A DNA stretch of 64,000 bases. Source: Streptomyces triculaminicus (GTDB taxonomy: Bacteria > Actinomycetota > Actinomycetes > Streptomycetales > Streptomycetaceae). The position numbers and the translations under genes were made by a program. Shown here piece after piece: positions 43,023 through 51,969 of this stretch. The number at the start of each line of letters is the position of its first letter. Positions within the stretch are counted from its first letter, which is position 1. The notes under the pieces were generated by a model. It was given only the letters and a program-made list of their open reading frames with translations, had not been told where the DNA came from and did not search any database. The stretch is from the NCBI RefSeq assembly GCF_017349075.1, contig NZ_JAFMOF010000001.1, positions 1,922,001 to 1,986,000 of the forward strand. The letters are read 5' to 3'.

Positions 43023-43429
43023 TGCCCATGACGTCAGGCCGACCGGAAGACCTGATCGAGGACGAGGCGCCCGCCGGCAACGGCCTGGACCTCGCCTTCC
43101 TCCGGGAAGTCGGGTTGAGCTCGCCCGCCGCACCGGTGCGCGGCGTGTTCGAGGAGGACGAGCAGCCGGACCCGAGGGTGCGCGACGACCAGGTCGTGGG
43201 CCTGAAGGAGCGCCACATGAGCGAGACCCGCCGCACCCTGGCGGTGGGGCTGCTGTGGCTCGTCGGCCTCCTCACCGGCGTTCCCACGCTGGCGCTGGTC
43301 CTCGGCCACTGGACCCACTTCAAGAGTGACGACTACCGCGAGATCAGCCTGGTCATCACCCCGATCGTCGCCCTGGCCAGCGCGGCCTTCGGCTTCTTCT
43401 TCGCCAGCGACGAGCGCACCCGCTTCTGA
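43022..43429 (+). CDS. Membrane protein with acidic cytosolic N-terminus, third of the set
   Basis: 135 residues. An N-terminal acidic region (DLIEDEAPAGNGLDLAFL, GVFEEDEQPDPRVRDDQVVG) carries a third, weaker copy of the EDEQP motif. Two membrane helices follow (LAVGLLWLVGLLTGVPTLAL; ISLVITPIVALASAAFGFFF) and a short charged end (ASDERTRF). ATG 43022 follows GGAAGAGAG. Likely the membrane partner of the two small soluble proteins (inference). Confidence 0.7.
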   Translation: MPMTSGRPEDLIEDEAPAGNGLDLAFLREVGLSSPAAPVRGVFEEDEQPDPRVRDDQVVGLKERHMSETRRTLAVGLLWLVGLLTGVPTLALVLGHWTHFKSDDYREISLVITPIVALASAAFGFFFASDERTRF

Positions 43430-43472
43430 CCCGATTCCTTAACTGACACGTTTGCTTGATTTCCGACAGGGA

Positions 43473-43506
43473 GCGCGCCGAGCCGGACAGGAGGCCGCCG
43501 GCGCGC
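43473..43506. terminator. Hairpin between convergent genes
   Basis: GCGCGCCG (43473-43480) pairs with CGGCGCGC (43499-43506), with further G/C pairing at the base. It lies between the ends of the trio (43429) and the solute-binding protein gene (43530), so it can stop both transcripts. Confidence 0.6.
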
Positions 43507-43529
43507 CCCGTACCGCCCCTACCGCCCTC

Positions 43530-45092
43530 TCACATCCGCCTCAGCTGCCACAGCCGCCAAATGCCCGTGCCGTCCGACAGGTACTGGGCGCCGGAGATGG
43601 ACTTCGTGCTCACCGCGTAGTCCTTCTTCTGCCACAACGGCACCAGGGGAACGTCCTCGGCGACGATGCGCTGGATGGCGCGGAAGTCCTCGGAGACGCG
43701 CCCCCGGTCGTCGTTCTTCTGGGTGGCGCGGATGAGCTTGTCGATGCGGGGGCTGGAGTAGCCGGTGTGCAGGGCGTTGCCCGCCCCCAGCAGCGGGGTG
43801 GTGAAGGTGTCGGGGTCGGGGAAGTCGGCCACCCAGCTGATGGTGTACGCGTCGTACGCGCCCCGGGCGTAGCCCTCCTGGAACTCCTTCCAGCCCACCC
43901 GGCGGGTGTCCACGCGGAACAGTCCCGTGGCCTCGAGCTGCTTCTTCAGCAGCGCCGCCTCCTCGTCCGTGGCGACGCCCTGCGAGTAGGCGAGGCCGAA
44001 GCGCACCGGCGCCGTCAGCCCCGCCCGGGCCAGGAGCCGGGCGGCGAGGTCCGTGTCGGGCTGGGGGTAGGCGTCGTAGAAGGACGTCGTGTGGCCCGTG
44101 ATGCCCTGGGGGATGAGCGAGTACAGGGGTTCCACCGTGCGCAGATGGACGTCCCTGGCCAGTGCGCTGCGGTCGAGGACCGCCGCGATCGCCTGGCGCA
44201 CCGCCTGGTCCTTCATCGGCGAGCCGCCGCGCAGGTTGAAGACGAGCGCGCGCATGGTGGCGGCGGTCGTCTCGCTGACTCGGAAGGCCGTCTCCGAGGG
44301 CGAGAGCCCCGCCAGGTCGGCGGGCGGCAGCTGGCGGCCGACAACGTCGAGGTCCCGGCGCTGCCAGGCCTGCGCCAGCCGGGCCGGGTCGGCGAAGTAC
44401 CGCACCGTCACGTCGCTCCCTTGCCGCTTCATCGCGCCCTGGTAGCGCTTGTTGGGCTTCAGCTCCGCGCTCGCGCCCGCCGTGTAGGCGTCGAGGAGGT
44501 ACGGGCCGGAGCCGTCCACGGTGGTGCCGGTGCGCAGCCGGTTCGCCGGGTAGGTCCGGTGGTCGACGATCGCACCGCCACCGGTGGCGATCTTGAACGG
44601 GAAGGTGGCGTCCGGCACCTTCAGCCGGAAGGTCACCGTGTCGCCGTCCGCCGGGGCGTCGACCGAGCGCAGGGTCTCCACCAGCGACTCCGGGCCCTGC
44701 GGGGACTTGATGCGCATGATGCGGTCGAAGGAGAACTTCACGTCGGCCGCCGTCAGCGGGTGCCCGTTGGAGAACGTCAGGCCGGGCCGCAGCTCGCAGA
44801 CGTAGGTGCGTAAGTCGTCGCCCGAGAAGCCGCACCGCCGTGCCGCGTCCGGCACCGGGGTGCTGGAGCCGGGGGCGTAGGTCAGCAGCGACTGGTAGAT
44901 GTTGCTGTAGAGCGCCCAGGAGCCCGCGTCGTAGGCGCCCGCCGGGTCGAGCGTGCTGACCGTGTCGGTCGTGCCCACGCTGATCGGTCTTTGGCCGGAT
45001 CCACCCCCCTCCGTGAACCCACAGCCGCCGACGGCTGCCGTCAGCAGCGCCGCCAGACCTACCGCACCCACCCGATTCCGTACACCACGCAT
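43530..45092 (-). CDS. Family 5 extracellular solute-binding lipoprotein (peptide/nickel type)
   Basis: 520 residues. The lipobox in LTAAVGGC anchors it outside the membrane. Family 5 signatures: ISVGTTDTVSTLDPAGAYD, GLTFSNGHPLTAADVKFSFD, DGSGPYLLDAY, VGWKEFQEGYARGAYDAYTI and WVADFPDPDTF. It delivers oligopeptides or similar ligands to an ABC importer, but no permease or ATPase gene is adjacent. Leucine codon 94 (44811-44813) is TTA, suggesting bldA control as for several Streptomyces oligopeptide systems. ATG 45092 starts MRGVRNRVG. Confidence 0.93.
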   Translation of the reverse strand: MRGVRNRVGAVGLAALLTAAVGGCGFTEGGGSGQRPISVGTTDTVSTLDPAGAYDAGSWALYSNIYQSLLTYAPGSSTPVPDAARRCGFSGDDLRTYVCELRPGLTFSNGHPLTAADVKFSFDRIMRIKSPQGPESLVETLRSVDAPADGDTVTFRLKVPDATFPFKIATGGGAIVDHRTYPANRLRTGTTVDGSGPYLLDAYTAGASAELKPNKRYQGAMKRQGSDVTVRYFADPARLAQAWQRRDLDVVGRQLPPADLAGLSPSETAFRVSETTAATMRALVFNLRGGSPMKDQAVRQAIAAVLDRSALARDVHLRTVEPLYSLIPQGITGHTTSFYDAYPQPDTDLAARLLARAGLTAPVRFGLAYSQGVATDEEAALLKKQLEATGLFRVDTRRVGWKEFQEGYARGAYDAYTISWVADFPDPDTFTTPLLGAGNALHTGYSSPRIDKLIRATQKNDDRGRVSEDFRAIQRIVAEDVPLVPLWQKKDYAVSTKSISGAQYLSDGTGIWRLWQLRRM

Positions 45093-45208
45093 CGCCTGCG
45101 CCCCTCCCGCCCAGTGATGCGCATCACGGTAAACACACGAACGTGCGTACGTCCTGGGAATCGGCCAAGTGATCGCCGACCGGGGGCGGAAGGAGCCCGG
45201 AGCGTCCG

Positions 45209-45490
45209 TTATGAGCTGCGCCGCAACGCCCGTACGCCACGCAACCCGATGATCCCGACAGCCGTCCCCAGAAGAAACGAGGTGATCGCGAGCAGCAGAT
45301 GCACCCAGAAGTACGCGGTCGGATCACCGGAGTCGTCGAAGGCGAGCCCGCTGCCGTCCTTCCAGAGGTTCTTGACGAAAGTGATCCAGATGAACCAGCT
45401 CCACACCCCGAAGGCGAGCAGGAACCAGGACACGGGACGCGAGAGGGTCGCGGGGGTTCGGGGGGCGGCATCCCCGGAAGACTTCACCAT
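45209..45490 (-). CDS. SCO4848 family membrane protein
   Basis: 93 residues, two membrane helices (RPVSWFLLAFGVWSWFIWIT; VHLLLAITSFLLGTAVGIIG) joined by FVKNLWKDGSGLAFDDSGDP, the recognisable SCO4848 family core, with a basic end LRGVRALRRSS. It is divergent from the D,D-carboxypeptidase gene, the same neighbourhood that I recall in S. coelicolor. ATG 45490 was chosen; the family often starts closer to the first helix (near residue 15). The function is unknown. Confidence 0.85.
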   Translation of the reverse strand: MVKSSGDAAPRTPATLSRPVSWFLLAFGVWSWFIWITFVKNLWKDGSGLAFDDSGDPTAYFWVHLLLAITSFLLGTAVGIIGLRGVRALRRSS

Positions 45491-45599
45491 GGGTTTCAGT
45501 ATGCGTTTAGCCGCCCGCACTGGTCCTATCGGGTCCTCGACGCGGGCCCGCCGTGAGGCGCCGTCTTCCCTCACGGGGCGTAGAGGTACGTTCACCAGC

Positions 45600-47087
45600 G
45601 TGCCGACGAAGACATCACCTCCGCCGCGTTCCGCCGCGCGGTACTCCGCGACGCGCCGCCGACGCTCCCGCACCGCCGTCACCACCGCCGCCGCGCTGGC
45701 GGCCGGTGCCTCGCTGCTGCTCCCCCTGGCGGTCGCGGCCCCGGCCCTGGCCGCCCCGACGCCGAACCCGAGCTCCAGCGCGAGCCCGGACGCCGACGGC
45801 AAGGGCAAGCCCCCCAAGCTGCCCCCCAAGCAGCCGCCGGCCAGGATGTCCACGGTGGGCGGCGAGCTGCTCGGCAAGCCCGGCACCCAGGTCCGGCCCG
45901 AACCGGGGGCGCCCGCGCTGCCGGAGGAGCTCAGCGGCGACTCCTGGCTCGTCGCCGACGCCGAGTCCGGCGAGATCCTGGCCGCCCGCAACGCCCACTG
46001 GCGGCTGCCCCCGGCGTCCACCCTGAAGATGCTCTTCGCCGACACCGTGCTGCCGAAGCTGCCCAAGAACGAGCAGCACCGGGTGCGGCCGGCGGAGCTG
46101 GAGGGCATGGGCGAGGGCAGCAGCGCCGTGGGGATCAAGGAGGACTCGTCGTACTCCGTCCACGACATGTGGCTGGGGGTGTTCCTCCGTTCGGGCAACG
46201 ACGCGGTGCACGTGCTGTCCTCGATGAACGGCGGCATCGCCCGGACCGTCAAGGACATGCAGGCCCACGCCGACGACCTCCAGGCCTTCGACACCCACGT
46301 CGTCACGCCCGACGGCTACGACGCCGACGGCCAGGTCTCCAGCGCCTACGACCTGACGCTCTTCGCGCGCTCGGGCCTGCAGAAGGCGGACTTCCGCGAG
46401 TACTGCTCGACGGCCACCGCGCAGTTCCCGGGCGAGGAGAAGCCGGGCAAGAAGCGCGAGACGTTCCCCATCACCAACACCAACCGGCTGCTCACCGGTC
46501 AGGGCGTGCCCGCCTACAAGGGCATGGCGGGCGTGAAGAACGGTTCCACCACCAACGCCGGCAACACCTTCACCGGCGTCGCCCAGCACGACGGCCGCAA
46601 GCTCCTGGTGACGGTCATGAACCCCGACATCAAGGAGCCCAACCAGGTCTACAAGGAGACCGCGAAGCTGCTGGACTGGGGCTTCGAGGCCGCGGGCCAC
46701 GTCAAGCCGGTCGGCATGCTCGTGACCCCCAAGGGCGGGACCGACAAGCCGGGCGGGAGGACGGCCGGGCAGGGCGGGGAGAGCGCCCAGGCGTCGGTCG
46801 CCGGAAGCGGCGGAGACGGCATGTGGACGGCGGTCGGCCTCACGGGCGCGGCGCTGGCCCTGCTGGCGATCGCGGGCTTCGTGGTCAACCGCCGCCACCC
46901 GCTGCCGGCCCGGGCCCGGCACCGGTCCCCGGCCGAGCCGGGGCAGGACCGGAAGCCCGGGACGCCGGTGACGCCCGAGATGTCGGTGACGCCGACGACG
47001 CCGGTGACGCCCGAGACACCGGGGGCTCCCCCGAAGCCGGACCACAAGCCGGGTGCCCAGCCTGGCGACAAGCCGGACGCCAGCTGA
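45600..47087 (+). CDS. D-alanyl-D-alanine carboxypeptidase (S11 family)
   Basis: 495 residues. Signal or anchor region RRRRSRTAVTTAAALAAGAS; penicillin-binding motifs S140-T-L-K (PPASTLKMLF), S-G-N (LRSGNDAVHV) and the K-x-G-equivalent GVKNGSTTNAG. A C-terminal membrane helix (TAVGLTGAALALLAIAGFVV) follows a Gly-rich linker; the end is a Thr/Pro-Val/Glu repeat (TPVTPEMSVTPTTPVTPETP). It trims the terminal D-Ala of peptidoglycan side chains at the cell surface. GTG 45600 has only a distant GAGG. Confidence 0.93.
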   Translation: MPTKTSPPPRSAARYSATRRRRSRTAVTTAAALAAGASLLLPLAVAAPALAAPTPNPSSSASPDADGKGKPPKLPPKQPPARMSTVGGELLGKPGTQVRPEPGAPALPEELSGDSWLVADAESGEILAARNAHWRLPPASTLKMLFADTVLPKLPKNEQHRVRPAELEGMGEGSSAVGIKEDSSYSVHDMWLGVFLRSGNDAVHVLSSMNGGIARTVKDMQAHADDLQAFDTHVVTPDGYDADGQVSSAYDLTLFARSGLQKADFREYCSTATAQFPGEEKPGKKRETFPITNTNRLLTGQGVPAYKGMAGVKNGSTTNAGNTFTGVAQHDGRKLLVTVMNPDIKEPNQVYKETAKLLDWGFEAAGHVKPVGMLVTPKGGTDKPGGRTAGQGGESAQASVAGSGGDGMWTAVGLTGAALALLAIAGFVVNRRHPLPARARHRSPAEPGQDRKPGTPVTPEMSVTPTTPVTPETPGAPPKPDHKPGAQPGDKPDAS

Positions 47088-47088
47088 G

Positions 47089-47994
47089 CTACACCTCGCC
47101 CTGTGCCGCCTCGGCGGACTCGGCGGACGTACTGGCGGACCCGTCGGATGTCTCGGCGGGTCCGTTCGTCGCCGTCCACGCGGCGCAGTAGAGCGTCAGC
47201 TTCGCCGTGAAGTTGATCCACAGCAGCAGGGCGACCGGCGTGCCGAAGGCCCCGTACATGCTCCTGGCCGCCACGCCCTGCAGATAGCCGCTCAGGACGA
47301 GCTTGAGCACCTCGAAGCCGACCGCTCCGATCAGCGCGCCCGCCACGAGCCGGCGCCGGCTGGGGTGCACTCCGGGCAGCCGGGACAGCACGAACACCAT
47401 CATCAGGAAGTCGGCGAGGACGGCGGCGCCAAAGCCCGCCGCCGTCAGCAGAGCGCCGACCCCGCCGAGGCCTGCCTGGTCGACCACCCAGCCCGCCGCG
47501 GCCGACGCGAACGCCGAGCAGGCGGCCGACAGCAGGAAGACCCCGCCCAGGCCCACCAGCAGGACCGCGTCCTTGATCTTGAGCAGTATGGGGTTGCCGG
47601 GGCCCTCCTCCAACTCCCACACCGCCCGCAGGCACTCGCGCAGCGAGCCCACCCAGCTGATGCCGGTGAACAGCAGCAGGGCGCCCGCGACGAGGCCGAT
47701 GGTGCCGGCGTTCTCGGTGAGGCCCCTGAGGTCGAGGCTGTCGGCGAGGCCGGGCACCTGCTCGGCGATCCGCCGCTCGAGGTCACGCGTGCGTGCGTCG
47801 CTCAGCGTGGCGGCCGCGACCGCCGTGCCCAGGGTCAGCAGCGGGAAGAGGGCGACGAAGCTGGTGAAGGTGATCGCGGCGGCGAGCCGGGTCCACTTCA
47901 CCCGGTCGAGGGTCTCGTACGAGCGCCACGCGTGCGTGCGCATGACCTTCGTGAGGAGGGTGCCGATCAGGGGCAGCCGGGTCAGCCAGTCCAT
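47089..47994 (-). CDS. YihY/BrkB family inner-membrane protein
   Basis: 301 residues, about six membrane helices. ITFTSFVALFPLLTLGTAVA near the N-terminus, FTGISWVGSLRECLRAVWEL and LLLWINFTAKLTLYCAAW near the C-terminus are the family landmarks. Often misannotated as ribonuclease BN; transport or membrane-integrity roles are proposed. ATG 47994 begins MDWLTRLPLIG. Converges with the carboxypeptidase gene, stops 1 base apart. Confidence 0.92.
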   Translation of the reverse strand: MDWLTRLPLIGTLLTKVMRTHAWRSYETLDRVKWTRLAAAITFTSFVALFPLLTLGTAVAAATLSDARTRDLERRIAEQVPGLADSLDLRGLTENAGTIGLVAGALLLFTGISWVGSLRECLRAVWELEEGPGNPILLKIKDAVLLVGLGGVFLLSAACSAFASAAAGWVVDQAGLGGVGALLTAAGFGAAVLADFLMMVFVLSRLPGVHPSRRRLVAGALIGAVGFEVLKLVLSGYLQGVAARSMYGAFGTPVALLLWINFTAKLTLYCAAWTATNGPAETSDGSASTSAESAEAAQGEV

Positions 47995-48077
47995 GATCGA
48001 CCTTTACCATTCCCCGGACGGGCGTACGCCTCACCCGGACGGGTGAAACGGAGTGATGTCGCGGCGTACGGGCGCGC

Positions 48078-48701
48078 TCAGCGGGAGGGCGCCTGCGGGC
48101 GCGCCTGGCCCGCCTGGTCCGTATGTCCCGCCTGGTCGGTCTGCCGCGGCACGCCCGGGGGTGGATGTTCCCCGTCAGTCCGTCCGAAAGGGAAATCACG
48201 CTCCAGCCGCCATACGCCGTCCGCGCCCTGCTCATACAGCGCGAAGCCGTTGACGGTCCAGGCCGCCTCGTAGTCCGCGAGCTCCTCGAAGGCCCGGTCC
48301 ATGGCCTCCTCGGGGATGCCGTGGGCGATCGTGACGTGCGGGTGGTAGGGGAACTGCAGCTCGCGGGCCACCGGCCCGGAGGCGTCCCGCACCCGCTTCT
48401 GCAGCCAGGCGCAGGACGAGGAGCCCTCGACCACGTTGACGAAGACGACCGGCGACAGCGGCCGGAACGTACCCGTCCCGGACAGGCGCATCCGGAACGG
48501 CCGGCCCTCGGCCGCGACCTCGGCGAGGTGGTCCTCGATCGCGGGCAGCGACGAGGCGTCCACCTCGGTGGGCGGCAGGAGGGTGACATGCGTGGGAATG
48601 CCGTGGGCGTGCGGGTCGCCGAAGCTCTCGCGGCGCTTCTGGAGGAAGCTTCCGTACGGCTCCGGGACCGCGATCGAAACGCCGAGCGTTACGGTCCCCA
48701 C
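48078..48701 (-). CDS. 2H phosphoesterase / 2'-5' RNA ligase family protein
   Basis: 207 residues. Two H-x-T motifs, GIPTHVTLLPP and FPYHPHVTIAHGI, define the bilobal 2H fold that acts on 2',5'- or cyclic phosphodiester bonds in RNA or nucleotides. Interlobe VFVNVVEGSSSCAWLQ. The C-terminus is a short TDQAGHTDQAGQA repeat, probably disordered. GTG 48701 follows AGGAGGGAGAA, decisive for the start. Lies between yihY and trpS on the same strand as both, with a 142-base gap after trpS. Confidence 0.9.
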   Translation of the reverse strand: MGTVTLGVSIAVPEPYGSFLQKRRESFGDPHAHGIPTHVTLLPPTEVDASSLPAIEDHLAEVAAEGRPFRMRLSGTGTFRPLSPVVFVNVVEGSSSCAWLQKRVRDASGPVARELQFPYHPHVTIAHGIPEEAMDRAFEELADYEAAWTVNGFALYEQGADGVWRLERDFPFGRTDGEHPPPGVPRQTDQAGHTDQAGQARPQAPSR

Positions 48702-48843
48702 TGCGTTCTCCCTCCTGTGCGCCTGTACGTCCCCGTGGTCAGTGTGACGGCTGGGCCGCGTCCACTGCCAGATCACCTGGTCCTGCGCCGCCCGGATCAC
48801 GGCCCCGACGTGCACGGAAGCCGCCGAACCGTATCCGGATGGC

Positions 48844-49869
<1,026 letters not shown>

Positions 49870-49875
49870 TCAGGT

Positions 49876-49897
49876 GCTGAACCGGACTCGGCTCAGC
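49876..49897. promoter_or_regulatory. Inverted repeat in the trpS/rocD divergent spacer
   Basis: GCTGAACCG-GACT-CGGCTCAGC: 10-bp arms with one mismatch, 18 bases before trpS and 70 bases before rocD. It could be an operator for either gene; no known consensus matches with confidence. Confidence 0.35.
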
Positions 49898-49968
49898 GGT
49901 GCGTAGGCGGGTGTAGAAAGGCGTCAGCAGCATGCCCCGAACCCCCTACAGCAGGAACGGAGCACACG

Positions 49969-51174
49969 TTGACAGCCACGGAACGCAGCATCGCCGCCGC
50001 CGAGGAGTACAGCGCGCACAACTACCACCCGCTCCCGGTCGTGGTCGCGACCGCAGAGGGCGCGTGGATGACCGATGTCGAGGGGCGCCGCTACCTCGAC
50101 ATGCTCGCCGGCTATTCGGCGCTGAACTTCGGCCACGGCAACCGCCGGCTGATCAACGCGGCCAAACAGCAGCTCGACCGGGTGACGCTGACGTCGCGGG
50201 CCTTCCACCACGACCGGTTCGCGGAGTTCTGCGCGGAGCTCGCGCAGCTGTGCGGCATGGAGATGGTGCTGCCGATGAACACCGGCGCGGAGGCGGTCGA
50301 GACGGCCGTGAAGACCGCCCGCAAGTGGGGCTACCGCGTCAAGGGCGTGCCCGACGGGCGCGCGAAGATCGTCGTCGCCGAGAACAACTTCCACGGCCGG
50401 ACGACGACCATCGTCAGCTTCTCCACGGACCCCGAGGCGCGGGCGGACTACGGCCCGTACACCCCCGGCTTCGAGATCGTCCCCTACGGCGACCTCGCGG
50501 CGCTGGAGGCGGCGGTCGACGAGGACACGGTGGCGGTGCTGCTCGAGCCCATCCAGGGCGAGGCGGGCGTGCTGGTGCCCCCGCCCGGCTATCTGGCGGG
50601 CGTACGGCGGCTGACGAGCGAGCGGAACGTCCTCTTCATCGCCGACGAGATCCAGTCCGGGCTGGGCCGGACCGGCCGGACGTTCGCCTGTGAGCACGAG
50701 GGCGTGGTCCCGGACATGTACGTCCTGGGCAAGGCCCTGGGCGGCGGCGTGGTCCCGGTGTCCGCGGTCGTCTCCTCCCGCGCCGTCCTCGGCCTCCACC
50801 GCCCCGGCGAGCACGGCTCCACCTTCGGCGGGAACCCGCTGGCGTGCGCGGTGGCCCTGGAGGTCATCGCCATCCTGCGCTCCGGCGAGTACCAGGAGCG
50901 CGCCACCGAACTGGGCGAGCACCTCCACCGCGAGCTGGGCCTCATGACGGGCGCCGGCGCCGTGACCGCCGTCCGCGGCCGCGGCCTGTGGGCGGGCGTC
51001 GACATCGCGCCGGAGGTCGGCACGGGCCGCGAGATCTCGGAGCGCCTGATGGCACGCGGCGTGCTCGTGAAGGACACCCACGGCTCGACGATCCGCATCG
51101 CCCCGCCGCTGGTCATCAGCAAGGAGGACCTCAACTGGGGGCTGGAGCAGCTCCGCGCGGTGCTGGAGGGCTGA
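49969..51174 (+). CDS. rocD: Ornithine--oxo-acid transaminase (ornithine aminotransferase)
   Basis: 401 residues, class III PLP aminotransferase. RSIAAAEEYSAHNYHPLPVV is the specific OAT N-terminus. LPMNTGAEAVETAVKTARKW binds the cofactor phosphate; FIADEIQSGLGRTG and VLGKALGGGVVPVSAV (PLP lysine) complete the active site. Converts ornithine to glutamate-5-semialdehyde in arginine catabolism. TTG 49969 with AGGAACGGAG upstream places the start right at TATERSIAA. A double-domain Lrp regulator gene 0.8 kb further on may control it. Confidence 0.95.
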   Translation: MTATERSIAAAEEYSAHNYHPLPVVVATAEGAWMTDVEGRRYLDMLAGYSALNFGHGNRRLINAAKQQLDRVTLTSRAFHHDRFAEFCAELAQLCGMEMVLPMNTGAEAVETAVKTARKWGYRVKGVPDGRAKIVVAENNFHGRTTTIVSFSTDPEARADYGPYTPGFEIVPYGDLAALEAAVDEDTVAVLLEPIQGEAGVLVPPPGYLAGVRRLTSERNVLFIADEIQSGLGRTGRTFACEHEGVVPDMYVLGKALGGGVVPVSAVVSSRAVLGLHRPGEHGSTFGGNPLACAVALEVIAILRSGEYQERATELGEHLHRELGLMTGAGAVTAVRGRGLWAGVDIAPEVGTGREISERLMARGVLVKDTHGSTIRIAPPLVISKEDLNWGLEQLRAVLEG

Positions 51175-51190
51175 CGGGCCGCCGGAGGCC

Positions 51191-51229
51191 GCCCGCGGGG
51201 TCCGGGCTTCCCGCCCGGGCCCCGCGGGC
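51191..51229. terminator. Terminator after rocD
   Basis: GCCCGCGGGG-T-CCGGGC, loop TTCCC, GCCCGG-G-CCCCGCGGGC: a 17-bp stem with a single G-T wobble and no U-tract. It lies between rocD and the convergent toxin-like gene. Confidence 0.8.
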
Positions 51230-51240
51230 GGGAAGCCGGA

Positions 51241-51498
51241 TCAGGGCAGAGCGATCAGGCGCAGCACTGTGATGACCAAGATCTGCGGATTCGGGCTCAC
51301 CTCGTACCGGATGATCGCCACCCCGCCGATCGCGGCGTCCCGCCGGTTCCGACCGTCTCCGACGGCTGACGATCCACACTGGTACGGATCGGCTCGCAGG
51401 GCCGCCATGCCGTTGTTGAATGCCTTCTTCCGCTCCGGCGGAATCGTGTCCCTCCCGGCCCGGGCCTCGTCGGTCCAGGCCACACGGAATTCACTCAA
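51241..51498 (-). CDS. RelE/ParE-like toxin
   Basis: 85 residues. FRVAWTDEARAGRDTIPPER, RKKAFNNGMAALRADPYQ and AIGGVAIIRYEVSPNPQILV match the short alpha-beta RelE/ParE superfamily layout: two helices, then a beta-sheet ending in VITVLRLIAL. ATG 51498 overlaps the stop of the upstream antitoxin-like gene (ATGA), the usual antitoxin-first order. Whether it cleaves mRNA or poisons gyrase cannot be told. Confidence 0.75.
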   Translation of the reverse strand: MSEFRVAWTDEARAGRDTIPPERKKAFNNGMAALRADPYQCGSSAVGDGRNRRDAAIGGVAIIRYEVSPNPQILVITVLRLIALP

Positions 51499-51788
51499 CC
51501 GGCGCTCCTCCAGGCGTCATCGCTCTCGTTGTCGAACGTCACTCCCGAGAAGTCGCCCGCTTTGACACGGTCGACCACGTCGGCTTCGGCGGCGTCCTGC
51601 TCGGCGGGGATCCGCATGGCCCAACGGGCCAGCAACAGCGGGAGGTCGGCGGCCTCGGCGTGCTCGACCTCGGCGTTGAACTCGTCCCGCTGCCGCTCGG
51701 GCAGAGCCTCCCGGATGCCCAGGATCGTCGACGGTAGTTCGACGGGGCCACCCGTCATGTGCATCACGAACGACTTCGCGCGGGCCAT
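51495..51788 (-). CDS. Antitoxin-like partner of the RelE/ParE-like toxin
   Basis: 97 residues. MARAKSFVMHMTGGPVELPS, an acidic helical middle (EALPERQRDEFNAEVEHAEA), and an acidic C-terminus (AGDFSGVTFDNESDDAWRS) that could neutralise the toxin. I see no clear DNA-binding motif. ATG 51788 has GAGGAGAG at 7 bases; the GTG nine bases earlier abuts that site. It overlaps the toxin gene by four bases. Confidence 0.65.
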   Translation of the reverse strand: MARAKSFVMHMTGGPVELPSTILGIREALPERQRDEFNAEVEHAEAADLPLLLARWAMRIPAEQDAAEADVVDRVKAGDFSGVTFDNESDDAWRSAG

Positions 51789-51969
51789 CTTCGCCACTCT
51801 CCTCGACGCTATGGGGCCGGTGTGTGCGCGATCGGTACTCCTGGCGCATGAGCATCAAGAGGTACCACTCGGAAGTACACGGTATCCGGCGGCTGCGGCC
51901 GGTTCACTCGAACGGCGGACGCTGCCTGTGCGCTTTCCTCGCCGATAACTGTCAGTGGCGCTCGGGTGC

